NCBI GenBank assembly: GCA_002238565.1
Contig: MPMP01000059.1
Coordinates: forward strand, 1-33,165
Source of the DNA: Albidovulum sp. bin36
Lineage (GTDB): Bacteria > Pseudomonadota > Alphaproteobacteria > Rhodobacterales > Rhodobacteraceae
Reading direction: 5' to 3'
DNA: 33,165 nt
Below the pieces are notes generated by a model. That model had not been told where the DNA came from. It searched no databases and saw nothing but the letters and a program-made list of their open reading frames with translations. Below, piece by piece: positions 25,751-33,165 of this stretch (position 1 is the first letter of the stretch; every line of letters begins with the position of its first letter). Position numbers and translations under genes: made by a program.

Positions 25751-25969
25751 ATGCCGGCTTCTGTTGCCGAAGGTGTCCGCAAGACCAGGGCCGCCCTGCG
25801 GTCTGCCGTGTTGCGCCTGATTTAGATCTGGGTGCCCGATACGCGGCGGCCGGGCTTTGCCGCTGAATGCCGCCGCCAGGCACTGGTGGTTGCCGAAGCC
25901 GATCACCGGGACCATGAGACGGGCCGCCTGATTTACGCAGCCTTGGCGGATGCGGATGGCTGGGATTGA
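25751..25969 (+). pseudogene. MazE-family antitoxin with in-frame TAG
   Basis: AGGAGGG precedes ATG 25751. The frame reads MPASVAEGVRKTRAALRSAV and LRLI, then TAG at 25823-25825, then IWVPDTRRPGFAAECRRQAL, VVAEADHRDHETGR, and LADADGWD before TGA. This matches the short antitoxin family found before MazF/PemK toxins, of about 72 residues. Relatives usually have Gln at the broken position, so a CAG to TAG change explains it. The ribbon-helix-helix start is intact but the toxin-binding tail is lost. Confidence 0.8.
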
Positions 25970-26292
25970 AACGAGGCGATCTGGTGACGGTCGCCCCGCG
26001 GGGCGATCATGGCAAGCCGCGCCCTGCGCTTCTCATCCAGTCCGGACAATTCCCGGAGACCGCCACGGTGACGGTTCTCTTGGACACGTCGAAGCTGGTT
26101 GATGCTCCTCTGCTGCGGCTGACTGTCGAACCGTCCCCGGAGCATCGTCTGGACAAGCCATCACAGGTGATGGTCGACAAAGCCATGACCGTGCGGACCG
26201 ACAAGCCGGGATGCGTGTTTGGCTGACTAGATCAGGCTACCATGCTCCGCGTCAACCGGACCCTGGCACTTTTCCTGGGATTGGCGGGATAG
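25966..26292 (+). pseudogene. MazF/PemK-type endoribonuclease toxin with in-frame TGA
   Basis: Starts at TTG 25966, overlapping the antitoxin stop. MKRGDLVTVAPRGDHGKPRP is the conserved MazF N-terminus with the GKPRP loop, followed by ATVTVLLDTS, KPSQVMVDKAM and the usual final strand. TGA at 26224-26226 truncates it at 86 residues; the same frame then reads LDQATMLRVNRTLALFLGLA and stops at 26292, the full family length of 108. A CGA to TGA change would account for the break. The last helix is part of the dimer interface, so the truncated form may be weak or inactive, but the catalytic part is present. Confidence 0.8.
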
Positions 26293-26389
26293 CACCAGCC
26301 GCCGCTGGCGGCAGCGGCTCGGGGTTCCCCAAATTCCGTGAACGCAGGAACCGCCAATCGCTTCATTCAATGTGGTTGCCCATACCTGG

Positions 26390-26660
26390 ATCGTCGCGTT
26401 GCCGACCAGCCTCTTCGTCAACCGCGCGTCGGCGAGCGTGGTCTTCGCGGGGCCTGGAGCCGACACCCGGCCGTGGCCGGTGGTCTCGCCGATATGCGTC
26501 CAGCCGCACGCCAGGAAACACGAGCCACGATGCTCCGACCCGACGCAGGTCTCCGCCAGGACCGGGCGGATCCCGTGAGGGGTGCTTGCGCTCCATCATC
26601 TCGTTGTAGATCCGCCTAGCTTCGAGGTCGAGGACCGCCGCCTGCTCGTAGCCCTCCGCC
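26390..26660 (-). pseudogene. DUF4338/Tn5-type transposase relic
   Basis: Fragments in different minus-strand frames line up: ARRIYNEMMERKHP (26617-26575), then VLAETCVGSEHRGSCFLACG with WTHIGETTGHGR (about 26560-26465), then TLADARLTKRLVGNA (about 26439-26395). The first two resemble DUF4338, the domain shared with the Druantia protein DruA. The last resembles the DARLxxRLV start of Tn5-type transposases, to which DUF4338 is sometimes fused. Several shifts and a deletion have destroyed it. Confidence 0.5.
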
Positions 26661-26719
26661 TGCCCGGCCGATGCTGGAACACCGGACGCATCGGGAACCG
26701 GGCACCCGAGCATCGCCGA

Positions 26720-27540
26720 GCCGCGGAAGAGCGGACGCGCTTCGGCGCCGGCGGGCGAAGGACAGGGAGCGGCGAATCGGGCATTGTTTCTTCATGCCGC
26801 TCGGATACGGGAATAACCGGACCGCGTTCAGAACCAATTTATGCCCGGTTGGTAGCGAGTGCTTCCACGACGAGTTTCGGCTCTGAATCCAACGCCTTTT
26901 CAAATTCGCCTCAAGCGCGCGCCCGGTCATGTTGCTTGCAACAAAGGCGAATACTCGGAAAAAGTCGGAGTCGACTCCGCTGCTTCATTCGTGAACGAAC
27001 ACAAACCGGTCCATAACAGATAGAATATTCGCCGCGTCGAAGCCTGGAGTGATTAGCCTGTAATTCTCTATCCCGTTTCATTGCCGACGACATCGAATCA
27101 GCCCTTGAGAGAGGGCCGGCTCGAACAGAAAGGTCATATGAAACCGAAGTCACTTAACAACATTGGATAAAATTCAGCTTGCAGAGATTGAACGTCGATA
27201 AATCCAAGCCGCATGCGGAGGACTGCTAAAACCGCAGAGCCGACTTTAGGCGCCGACACAATTTACAACCGCCTCGAAGAACCTAGCGGCGCCGCTGCGT
27301 GTTTCCCGGGGCTTGGCATTCACGGAAAGCAAACTGTCCCGAAACAAGTGCCGTCGTTCGCTGCTTTTGTCGTCGCGGTGATTGACGTTGAACAAAGTTG
27401 CCGCGCGTCGACAAAAATCCGGTTTCATGCTGCGGGAGGCGTATCAAACGCGCATTCGCCAGATTTGTTGCAGCGAGGCTGCTCGACCGCGATTTGACAA
27501 GGATGCAGACGCGGTTTCCACGATGCCAATTTTTTGCTTG
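26720..27540. other. Long gene-free stretch upstream of zur
   Basis: Over 800 bases without any coding frame I can support on either strand. Composition falls towards AT near 27140-27200 and again just before the Zur box. No repeat, RNA gene or insertion sequence end is recognisable. Confidence 0.4.
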
Positions 27541-27555
27541 TGTTATATTATAACA
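27541..27555 (+). promoter_or_regulatory. Zur box
   Basis: TGTTATATTATAACA is a perfect 7-1-7 inverted repeat and matches the known proteobacterial Zur operator pattern (GTTATA-N-TATAAC type). It lies 42 bases upstream of the zur start, where it would overlap the promoter. Zinc-loaded Zur should bind it and repress the whole zur-znuCBA operon. Confidence 0.85.
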
Positions 27556-27596
27556 TAACATAAACTAACCTTGATTCGTGATCGAAGGAGGCAAAA

Positions 27597-27998
27597 GTGT
27601 CCAGACAGGGACAAAGAATCCAGAAGGAAATACTTGTCATATTGCGTCGGCACCTGACTCCGCGTTCCGCCTATGATGTGCTCGGGGAGTTGCGCCAGAT
27701 CAGTCCGAAGATCGCGCCTCCGACAGTTTATCGAGCGCTTGCCTCGCTGACGCTGCGCGGGCGCGTGCATCGCCTTGAATCGCTGAACGCCTTCATCGCC
27801 TGCCAGTGCGACCAGCACCAAAACGCGTCGATTCTTTCGATCTGCGACGACTGCGGGACGGTCGAAGAGAGCGTGGCGCCCGACCTTCTCAAAGAGCTTT
27901 CCAGCATTGCGGCGCAGTCTGGCTTCGCGCCGTCGCGCCATGTGATCGAAGTCCACGGTCTTTGCGCGTCATGCGGAACGGGAGATAGCCCGGCATGA
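27597..27998 (+). CDS. zur: Zinc uptake regulator Zur (Fur family)
   Basis: 133 residues from GTG 27597, with a strong GAAGGAGG site. The N-terminal winged helix includes LTPRSAYDVLGELRQIS and APPTVYRALASLTLRGRVHR. The C-terminal dimerisation domain has CQCDQHQNASILSICDDCGT, and CASCG at the end, giving the structural Cys4 zinc site; the His/Cys set is that of Zur rather than iron-sensing Fur. It is the first gene of the znu operon and most likely represses itself through the palindrome at 27541. Its stop overlaps the ATG of a microprotein gene. Confidence 0.93.
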   Translation: MSRQGQRIQKEILVILRRHLTPRSAYDVLGELRQISPKIAPPTVYRALASLTLRGRVHRLESLNAFIACQCDQHQNASILSICDDCGTVEESVAPDLLKELSSIAAQSGFAPSRHVIEVHGLCASCGTGDSPA

Positions 27999-28129
27999 AT
28001 AAGCGCCGCGGAAAAAACCTGGGGCTTCTTTTGCTCGGGGCTGGACCCCGGCTGGGCAGCGCGGCTCTTGTCGCGGCAGCTCTATGGGCAGGGTTTTACT
28101 GGGCAACCTCTTCGTCGGGGCCCCTATGA
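27995..28129 (+). CDS. Predicted 44-residue membrane microprotein in the zur-znu operon
   Basis: ATG 27995 overlaps the zur stop (ATGA), and its own stop overlaps the znuC ATG (ATGA), so the reading frame exactly fills the gap. The protein starts with a basic MNKRRGK, followed by a hydrophobic span (LGLLLLGAG, then SAALVAAALWAGFYWA) and a short polar tail, suggesting one inner-membrane segment with the N-terminus inside. I do not recognise a family. The double overlap argues that it is translated. It might assist or tune the ZnuBC importer, but that is inference. An alternative is that it only serves to couple translation of zur to znuC. Confidence 0.65.
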   Translation: MNKRRGKNLGLLLLGAGPRLGSAALVAAALWAGFYWATSSSGPL

Positions 28130-28869
28130 CCCACGCCATCGCTTTCCAGAACTTCACGCTCGGATATAACCAGCTTCCGGCGGTGCTGCACCTTCAGGCC
28201 GAGATCGCCGAGGGAAGCCTGACAGCCATTGTCGGGCCGAACGGCGCAGGGAAGTCCACCTTGTTGAAAGGCGTTGTCAATGCACTTTCCCCGATTTCGG
28301 GGCGGGTGTCCTTCGGCACGGTCGCACTAGAGGATATCGCCTATCTGCCGCAGCAATCGGAGGTTGATCGATCATTCCCGATTTCCGTAGTCGAACTGGT
28401 TGCGATGGGACTCTGGCGCAAGATCGGTCCGTTCGGACGCCTCGGGCGCGCCGATCGCACGCGTATTGCCGAAGCGATTTCGGCCGTAGGCTTGGAGGGC
28501 TTCGAACTTCGACCTATTGGATCGCTTTCAAGCGGGCAGATGCAGCGCGCGCTCTTCGCGCGTCTCCTGCTGCAGGATGCGCGGCTCGTGCTGCTCGACG
28601 AACCTTTTACGGCGATCGACGCCCGCACCATGGCCGATCTAATCGACATCGTCAGGCGCTGGCACGGCGAGGGACGCACAGTGCTAGCGGTTCTGCATGA
28701 CTTCGATGTGATCCGCGCGAATTTTCCTGAAACGCTTATGCTGGCGCGACAACTCGTCGCCCATGGGCCGACGGAGCTGGTCCTCACCGCCGAGAACCAG
28801 TTCCGCGCCCGACAGATGTGCGAGGCCTGCGCCGGCCCGCCGCATACGTGCGGGCGGAGCGCCGCGTGA
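28126..28869 (+). CDS. znuC: Zinc ABC transporter ATPase
   Basis: 247 residues from ATG 28126. Walker A GPNGAGKS near residue 38, Q-loop IAYLPQQSEVDR, signature LSSGQMQR, Walker B LVLLDEPF and H-loop VLHD. The C-terminus is Cys- and His-bearing (CEACAGPPHTCG), which could sense metal. The specific pairing with znuB, znuA and zur supports zinc rather than manganese. It lacks its own strong ribosome site, consistent with coupled translation from the microprotein frame. Confidence 0.93.
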   Translation: MTHAIAFQNFTLGYNQLPAVLHLQAEIAEGSLTAIVGPNGAGKSTLLKGVVNALSPISGRVSFGTVALEDIAYLPQQSEVDRSFPISVVELVAMGLWRKIGPFGRLGRADRTRIAEAISAVGLEGFELRPIGSLSSGQMQRALFARLLLQDARLVLLDEPFTAIDARTMADLIDIVRRWHGEGRTVLAVLHDFDVIRANFPETLMLARQLVAHGPTELVLTAENQFRARQMCEACAGPPHTCGRSAA

Positions 28870-29735
28870 TGTGGGAGTTTGTTTTCGCGCCGTTCGTCGA
28901 TTTCGGCTTCATGCGACGCGCTCTCCTCGGCTGCATCGCGATCTCAGTCGGCGCGACGCCTGTAGGCGTCTTCCTCATGCTTCGGCGTATGAGTCTGACC
29001 GGGGACGCGATGGCGCACGCGATTCTGCCCGGCGCCGCCGTCGGCTATCTCGTGTCGGGCCTCTCGCTTGGCGCCATGACTGTCGGCGGGCTGATTGCGG
29101 GCATGGCCGTGGCGTTGCTGTCGGGTTTTGTTACTCGCGTAACCGCGCTCCGGGAGGATGCGAGCCTTGCGGCCTTCTACTTGATCTCGCTCGCGCTCGG
29201 CGTGCTGATCGTCTCGACCCGAGGCGGCAATGTGGATCTGATGCATGTGCTCTTTGGCACTGTACTGGCGCTCAACGACGCGGCGCTGATTCTTCTTTGC
29301 TCGATCGCGAGCCTGTCGGTCCTGACGTTCGCGCTTCTTTTTCGGCCGCTGGTTCTGGAATGCGCCGATCCACAGTTCCTTCGCTCGGTGAGCGGGATCA
29401 GCGCAGTGACGCATTTCACTTTCCTTGCGCTGGTCGTAATGAACCTTGTCGGCGGTTTCCATGCGCTCGGCACGTTGATGGCGGTCGGTATCATGATTCT
29501 TCCCGCCGCGGCGGCGCGGTTCTGGGCCGCTAGCATCGGCGGATTGATTGTGGCCGCGGTCGTCGTGGCCTTGCTTTCGAGCCTGAGCGGCCTGCTGCTC
29601 TCATATCATTTCGGCCTGCCGTCCGGGCCAGCGATCATCCTCTTGGCGGGTCTAGCCTATGGGGTGTCGCTGTTGCTCGGGCCGGAAGGCAGTCTCGTCG
29701 CGAGCACGCTTTCGCGGCGCACTTTAAAAACCTGA
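28869..29735 (+). CDS. znuB: Zinc ABC transporter permease
   Basis: 288 residues of the ABC-3 permease family; the ATG at 28869 overlaps the znuC stop by one base (TGATG). The N-terminus FAPFVDFGFMRRALLGC is followed by GVFLMLRRMSLTGDAMAHAI, the family's conserved first loop, and by about eight hydrophobic segments. GGFHALGTLMAVGIMILPAA is the ATPase-contact region. It should form a homodimeric zinc channel in the inner membrane together with ZnuC. Confidence 0.93.
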   Translation: MWEFVFAPFVDFGFMRRALLGCIAISVGATPVGVFLMLRRMSLTGDAMAHAILPGAAVGYLVSGLSLGAMTVGGLIAGMAVALLSGFVTRVTALREDASLAAFYLISLALGVLIVSTRGGNVDLMHVLFGTVLALNDAALILLCSIASLSVLTFALLFRPLVLECADPQFLRSVSGISAVTHFTFLALVVMNLVGGFHALGTLMAVGIMILPAAAARFWAASIGGLIVAAVVVALLSSLSGLLLSYHFGLPSGPAIILLAGLAYGVSLLLGPEGSLVASTLSRRTLKT

Positions 29736-29747
29736 AAGGACCCAAAC

Positions 29748-30845
29748 ATGACGATTCTTAGCGCCCTCCCGAAATCCGTTGCCGCCCTTGCCGTCCTTGC
29801 ATTCTCAACGCCTGCGACTGCGCAGGCGAGCGAACCGATACCCGTGGTTACCACCTTTTCTATCCTAGGCGACATGGTGGAACGCATTGGCGGGGCGCAC
29901 GTATCCGTGACCACGCTGGTCGGCCCCATGGGAGACGCTCATGTTTACAAGCCCACGCCGGCTGCAGCCAGGTCGGTGAGCGAAGCCGAGATCATGGTAC
30001 TCAACGGGCTGGAATTCGAGGGCTGGCTGGACCGGCTGGCAGAAGCAGCGGCATTCGACGGCGAGTTGGTAGTGGCCACCGCAGGAATCGAACCGATCGA
30101 GTTTGAAGCCGATCTTCGACGCCGCTTCGAAGACCACGACGACGACCATGCCGACGACATGCATGACGATGAACACAGCGACGGCCACGCCGAGGACATG
30201 CATAACGATGAACACAGCGACGGCCATGCCGACGACATGCATAACGACGATCACGGTGAGCGGCACGCCTCTAATGACGAAAATGGTCACGAGGAGCATG
30301 CGGGTCACGATCACGATGTCTACGACCCTCATGCCTGGCTGAGCCTTAAGAATGCAGTGATCTATGTCGACAATATCACCTCTGCTCTAGCAAAGGCCGA
30401 TCCTGCGAATGCGGCGGCCTTTTACGGCAACCGTGCCGCCTATGTGGCAGAGATCGAAACGCTCGACGCGGAAATTCGCGCCATGATGGCGGCACTTCCC
30501 GATAGAGCGCGCACCGTCGTCACTTCCCATGACGCGTTCCATTATTTTGGCCGCGAGTACGGGCTGACCTTCATTGCGCCGCAAGGGCTCAGCACCGAGT
30601 CTGAAGCGTCTGCGCAGGATGTCGCCCGCCTGATCGAGCAGATGCGCGCGGAAGGTATCGCGGCAGTGTTCCTGGAAAACATCGCCGACTCGCGTCTTTT
30701 GGAGCAGATCGCAAACGAAACCGGCGCCGCCATCGGCGGGACGCTCTATCCCGGCGCGCTTTCGGGCGAGGACGGACCGGCGGCGAGCTATCTCGACATG
30801 ATGCGCCACAACGCGACGACCCTCGCGGCGGCGCTGGGATCGTGA
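29748..30845 (+). CDS. znuA: Zinc-binding periplasmic protein with His/Asp-rich loop
   Basis: 365 residues from ATG 29748 (AAAGGA upstream), 12 bases after znuB. Signal peptide with cleavage near ATAQA-SE; mature start PIPVVTTFSILGDMVERIGG. The first zinc His lies in GDAHVYKPTP, the next in HDVYDPHAWLSLKNA, another in TSHDAFHYFGREYGL, and the acidic ligand near the end in GTLYPGALSGEDGPA. Between the first two lies an extended charged loop of about 70 residues, made of a 13-residue repeat rich in His, Asp and Glu. Such loops are typical of ZnuA and absent from manganese-binding relatives. It captures zinc for ZnuBC. Confidence 0.95.
   Translation: MTILSALPKSVAALAVLAFSTPATAQASEPIPVVTTFSILGDMVERIGGAHVSVTTLVGPMGDAHVYKPTPAAARSVSEAEIMVLNGLEFEGWLDRLAEAAAFDGELVVATAGIEPIEFEADLRRRFEDHDDDHADDMHDDEHSDGHAEDMHNDEHSDGHADDMHNDDHGERHASNDENGHEEHAGHDHDVYDPHAWLSLKNAVIYVDNITSALAKADPANAAAFYGNRAAYVAEIETLDAEIRAMMAALPDRARTVVTSHDAFHYFGREYGLTFIAPQGLSTESEASAQDVARLIEQMRAEGIAAVFLENIADSRLLEQIANETGAAIGGTLYPGALSGEDGPAASYLDMMRHNATTLAAALGS
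30153..30269 (+). repeat. Three 39-base tandem repeats encoding the ZnuA metal loop
   Basis: Three units of 13 codons follow each other: DDMHDDEHSDGHA, EDMHNDEHSDGHA and DDMHNDDHGERHA. The first two are nearly identical in DNA, suggesting recent duplication. Copy-number change keeps the frame and would lengthen or shorten the loop. Confidence 0.9.
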
Positions 30846-30884
30846 GTCTTCAACCATGGCTCGACATGGCGCCCGGCATTCCCT

Positions 30885-31180
30885 TACCGTAAATCCGGAG
30901 CACCTCGGCACCGGCAAGACATCGCTTCTGAACCGTTTGCTGAACGATCGCGAAAAGTGCCGTGCCGAGGCTATCGTAAGCGGCATGACCTAGGTGAACA
31001 AGGAAGCCGATCCGGTGCGTGCCGCCGCCGAGTTCGGCTGCATCGGAGAGTCGCTGGTCGAGATGCCGAATGGCTTCATCCGCCGCACTGCGCGCGACGA
31101 CCTGCTGGCCGAAGACCGGTATCTTGCTGCCGAGAAGGCCGTTCGACTGCCTGCCGATCGAATCGACCGGTTAGTCGTAG
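30885..31180 (+). pseudogene. COG0523 (CobW/ZigA-type) GTPase remnant
   Basis: The frame gives GTGKTSLLNRLLNDREKCR (Walker A of COG0523 proteins), then a TAG where relatives have a codon before the VN segment, then AAAEFGCIGESLVEMPNGFI and RDDLLAED. Relatives have GCICCTLRDDLL; here it is GFIRRTARDDLL, so the metal-binding CxCC is lost. The start of the P-loop is also damaged, and similarity fades after RIDRLVV. Such GTPases deliver zinc and are often Zur-controlled, fitting its place 40 bases after znuA. The gene is dead. Confidence 0.75.
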
Positions 31181-31942
31181 CCGCTGACCGTCGCAGGCAC
31201 GCTCGCCAGACCGGGCATGCCGACTTGCACGGCATCCACTCGCTGCAGTCCTCGGGGTCAATGAACCCGACCCCGAGCTTCGTGTCGTAGAAGCTGACGA
31301 TGCCCGGCAGTTTGGCATCTGCCGGAGAATTGACCGCGCGGATCATGGATGGGTCTATTCCCCGCGTCGGCTTGTGCGCCATACTGGACAGCTATCCATT
31401 CGGCATCCACGATCCCGAGAATCTCGCGTAGCTCGAAACGCCGGTTTGCCGGGCAGAACGCGACTGGTTCGCGTGGCAATGGAAGTTGCCACGACTAATG
31501 ATCTACTGGCTGGAAGGAACGACCTACTTTCCGACGAGAGCAATAGGGACAACTTCCCGGTTTTTTGGTATCAATTTAGGAGTGATTCTGTGCATGCAAC
31601 GCTGCCGTTCGGCATGATCTATCCGACCGCCTAGGATTCTTCGAACATTCTTCGTGACATGAAATTTTCGGGGGTCAACGCTGAATCGTTCTGTGATTCA
31701 TTATGTTACGGGCGATTCGAAGTCGAATCGCCGAACGTAACCGTTCGGCGCTTGGGGGATGACGGTTGCGACCGCTCGATTTTCGAGTGACGGTGCTGTC
31801 TTATCGAGCGATCATTCCTGGACTGCTTCCTCGCTGCCGCCGACGCAAAGATAGCGGACGGCCGCCCGGCGGAAATGCTGACCGTCGGGGTTTTTCCGGA
31901 TCGGGCAGTGGCTTTTCTGATGCGCACTGCCGCGACTAAGTT
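31181..31942. other. Gene-free stretch with palindromes
   Basis: About 760 bases without a supportable gene; the left part may be further decay of the GTPase gene. Near 31711-31787 there are three inverted repeats, described separately. The right end must hold the 3' side of the flavin amine oxidase transcript. Confidence 0.4.
31711..31750. repeat. Two overlapping perfect hairpins
   Basis: GGCGATTCGA-AG-TCGAATCGCC (31711-31732) and CGCCGAACG-TAAC-CGTTCGGCG (31729-31750) share four bases, so an RNA or single strand could form only one of them fully. A third, CTCGA-TTT-TCGAG, follows at 31775-31787. There is no T-run on either side typical of a simple terminator. Confidence 0.6.
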
Positions 31943-33165
31943 TCACCGGCCCGTGAACTGGCGGTTGATCGACTGCGCGGCGGCGTGGGCGGCGAGCAGG
32001 GCGCCTTCCTGCCAACCGGGCAGCGCCGTCACCTGGTCGCCGGCGAAGTGGAACGGGCCGTCGCTTCGGCGCAGCACCGCCGCCGCGTCGGGATTGCGAC
32101 GCGGCCACCCGCCCTTCTGGAAGGGAACATTGAGCCAGGCTCTGCTGATGCCGCAGTCCATCTCGCCGGCATATCCCGGATGCAGCGCCTCGCCTTCGCC
32201 CAACGCTGCCTTGAGGCGCTCCGGCGCCGGCATCGCCGTGTAGCGCCGCCCCGGCTCCCGGCTCCAAATATAGGCGCCGACCAACCCGCCCTTGGGCCGG
32301 TGATACCCGTTGCTCGGATACCAGACCTGGGTGATGTCGTTGTCGGTCCAGGAAATGCCGCCGTAGATCGCGGCATCCTCCTCCCAGAAACGCCGCTTCG
32401 CCTGGAAGGCGACTTTCACCGCCTCGACGAAATCCAGCGATTCCAGAGCACTTCGCGTCTCGGGCGAAAAGTCGTTCGGGATGTCCTTCAGCACGGGCGC
32501 GGGGATCGTGCAGATCACGTAGTCCGCCTCGACGGTCCGCTCCGCGCTGTCCGGGCCGCGATAGACGATTCGTGCTCCGTTGTCCTTGCGGCGAATCTGC
32601 TCGACGATGCAATCGTACCGTACGAGATCGCCGACGCGCTCGGCAAAGGCCCGGACGATCGCGTCCATGCCGCCGACCGGCTGGAACAGCGTCGGGTTCT
32701 GGTTCAGGAAGTGGCTGAAATGCAGCTTGTAATTCCAGAAGTCCGCGCTCAGCAGCTCGCCGAAGTCCAGCTTCTCCCCGACTTCGCCAGCCGCCATTCC
32801 GGCGTGGATCTCCGTGCCCCGATAGCCTGCCCGGTTCGATCCGGCATAACCGGAATTGTCATCGAGCCCGCCGAAGCTCTTGAGCATGGCGCGCACGCGC
32901 TCTTTGTCGTCCGCAGTCAGCTCCGCGTCCAGCGCACCCTGGTCAACGGCCTTGGCGAGCAGTTCCGCCACGTAGCCGCGCATGTCGGTCAACACCCGCC
33001 GCGCGGCAATAGGTCTGCCACCGAAGCGCTCGCGGTTGTGGAAGAAGGCGGCCCGGTTGTCGTTCGTGAAGACTTCGAGATCGATGCCGAACGCCTTGCA
33101 GTATCCGAGCACCGTGCGGTGATGGTAGGGAATGCGCGCCGGGCCGAGATTGGCGTAGAGATGCT
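31943..33165 (-). CDS. Flavin-dependent amine oxidase (5' end beyond window)
   Basis: The frame is open to the right edge (reading HLYANLGPARIPYHHRT before LGYCKAFGIDLEVF), so the N-terminal FAD-binding segment lies outside. At least 407 residues are visible. Family features are VGGMDAIVRAFAERVGD, DYVICTIPAPVLKDI, KVAFQAKRRFWEEDAAIYGG, and the C-terminal FAD motif FHFAGDQVTALPGWQEGALL. These belong to the monoamine oxidase / L-amino-acid oxidase group, which oxidise amines or amino acids with oxygen and release hydrogen peroxide. The substrate cannot be deduced. No partner genes are visible within the window. Confidence 0.88.
   Translation of the reverse strand, partial: HLYANLGPARIPYHHRTVLGYCKAFGIDLEVFTNDNRAAFFHNRERFGGRPIAARRVLTDMRGYVAELLAKAVDQGALDAELTADDKERVRAMLKSFGGLDDNSGYAGSNRAGYRGTEIHAGMAAGEVGEKLDFGELLSADFWNYKLHFSHFLNQNPTLFQPVGGMDAIVRAFAERVGDLVRYDCIVEQIRRKDNGARIVYRGPDSAERTVEADYVICTIPAPVLKDIPNDFSPETRSALESLDFVEAVKVAFQAKRRFWEEDAAIYGGISWTDNDITQVWYPSNGYHRPKGGLVGAYIWSREPGRRYTAMPAPERLKAALGEGEALHPGYAGEMDCGISRAWLNVPFQKGGWPRRNPDAAAVLRRSDGPFHFAGDQVTALPGWQEGALLAAHAAAQSINRQFTGR

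Noticed and set aside
29865..30332. 155-codon minus-strand frame with many Val/Met/His
   Set aside because: Antisense of the ZnuA repeat loop; its apparent hydrophobic repeats are a by-product of His/Asp codons read backwards.

Overview
The window looks like an accessory or plasmid-like segment of a high-GC alphaproteobacterium, most likely Rhodobacteraceae or a relative. I infer this from the gene families and codon style; there is no rRNA, tRNA or housekeeping marker to fix the taxon. Two intact metabolic or transport blocks sit between stretches of decayed mobile DNA.

Region 1 (1-10.9 kb) is a gene graveyard with islands of intact genes. It holds remnants of IS4/Tn5-type, IS4 and IS110 transposases and several Tn3-type serine resolvase fossils (about 1.46-1.96, 4.40, 8.95 and 10.26 kb). 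It also holds a DprA-like gene beside a broken phosphoribosyltransferase gene, a relBE-like locus and a vapBC-like locus whose toxin genes are broken while the antitoxin genes are intact, and an unrecognised two-gene operon (4848-6466, minus). That operon encodes a membrane/coiled-coil protein pair joined by an ATGA overlap and is the best candidate here for an undescribed system.

Region 2 (11.1-25.3 kb) is a coherent catabolic and uptake locus. On the minus strand pxpB, pxpC, a biotin-carrier-like protein without a biotinylation lysine, pxpA and an SDR oxidoreductase form a tightly packed operon. Diverging from it is an RraA/HMG-aldolase-type protein. Then follow a broken TRAP dctP gene, a LysR regulator, a class I aminotransferase and a five-gene peptide-type ABC importer (binding protein, two permeases, two ATPases). 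A decayed IS630 copy lies between the importer's binding-protein gene and the rest. Together this suggests import of a small peptide-like or lactam-like compound, ATP-dependent ring or amide opening, transamination and aldol cleavage. The substrate cannot be read from sequence.

Region 3 (25.3-27.5 kb) is again decayed: an IS-end-like repeat with an unrecognised gene tail, a mazEF pair with a nonsense codon in each gene, and a relic of a DUF4338/Tn5-type transposase.

Region 4 (27.5-31.2 kb) is a zinc-uptake operon: a perfect Zur-box palindrome, zur, a previously unannotatable 44-codon membrane microprotein gene overlapping both neighbours, znuC, znuB, znuA (with a 13-residue His/Asp repeat), and a decayed COG0523 zinc-chaperone GTPase. 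The window ends in a flavin amine oxidase gene that runs off the right edge, preceded by overlapping palindromes near 31.7 kb.
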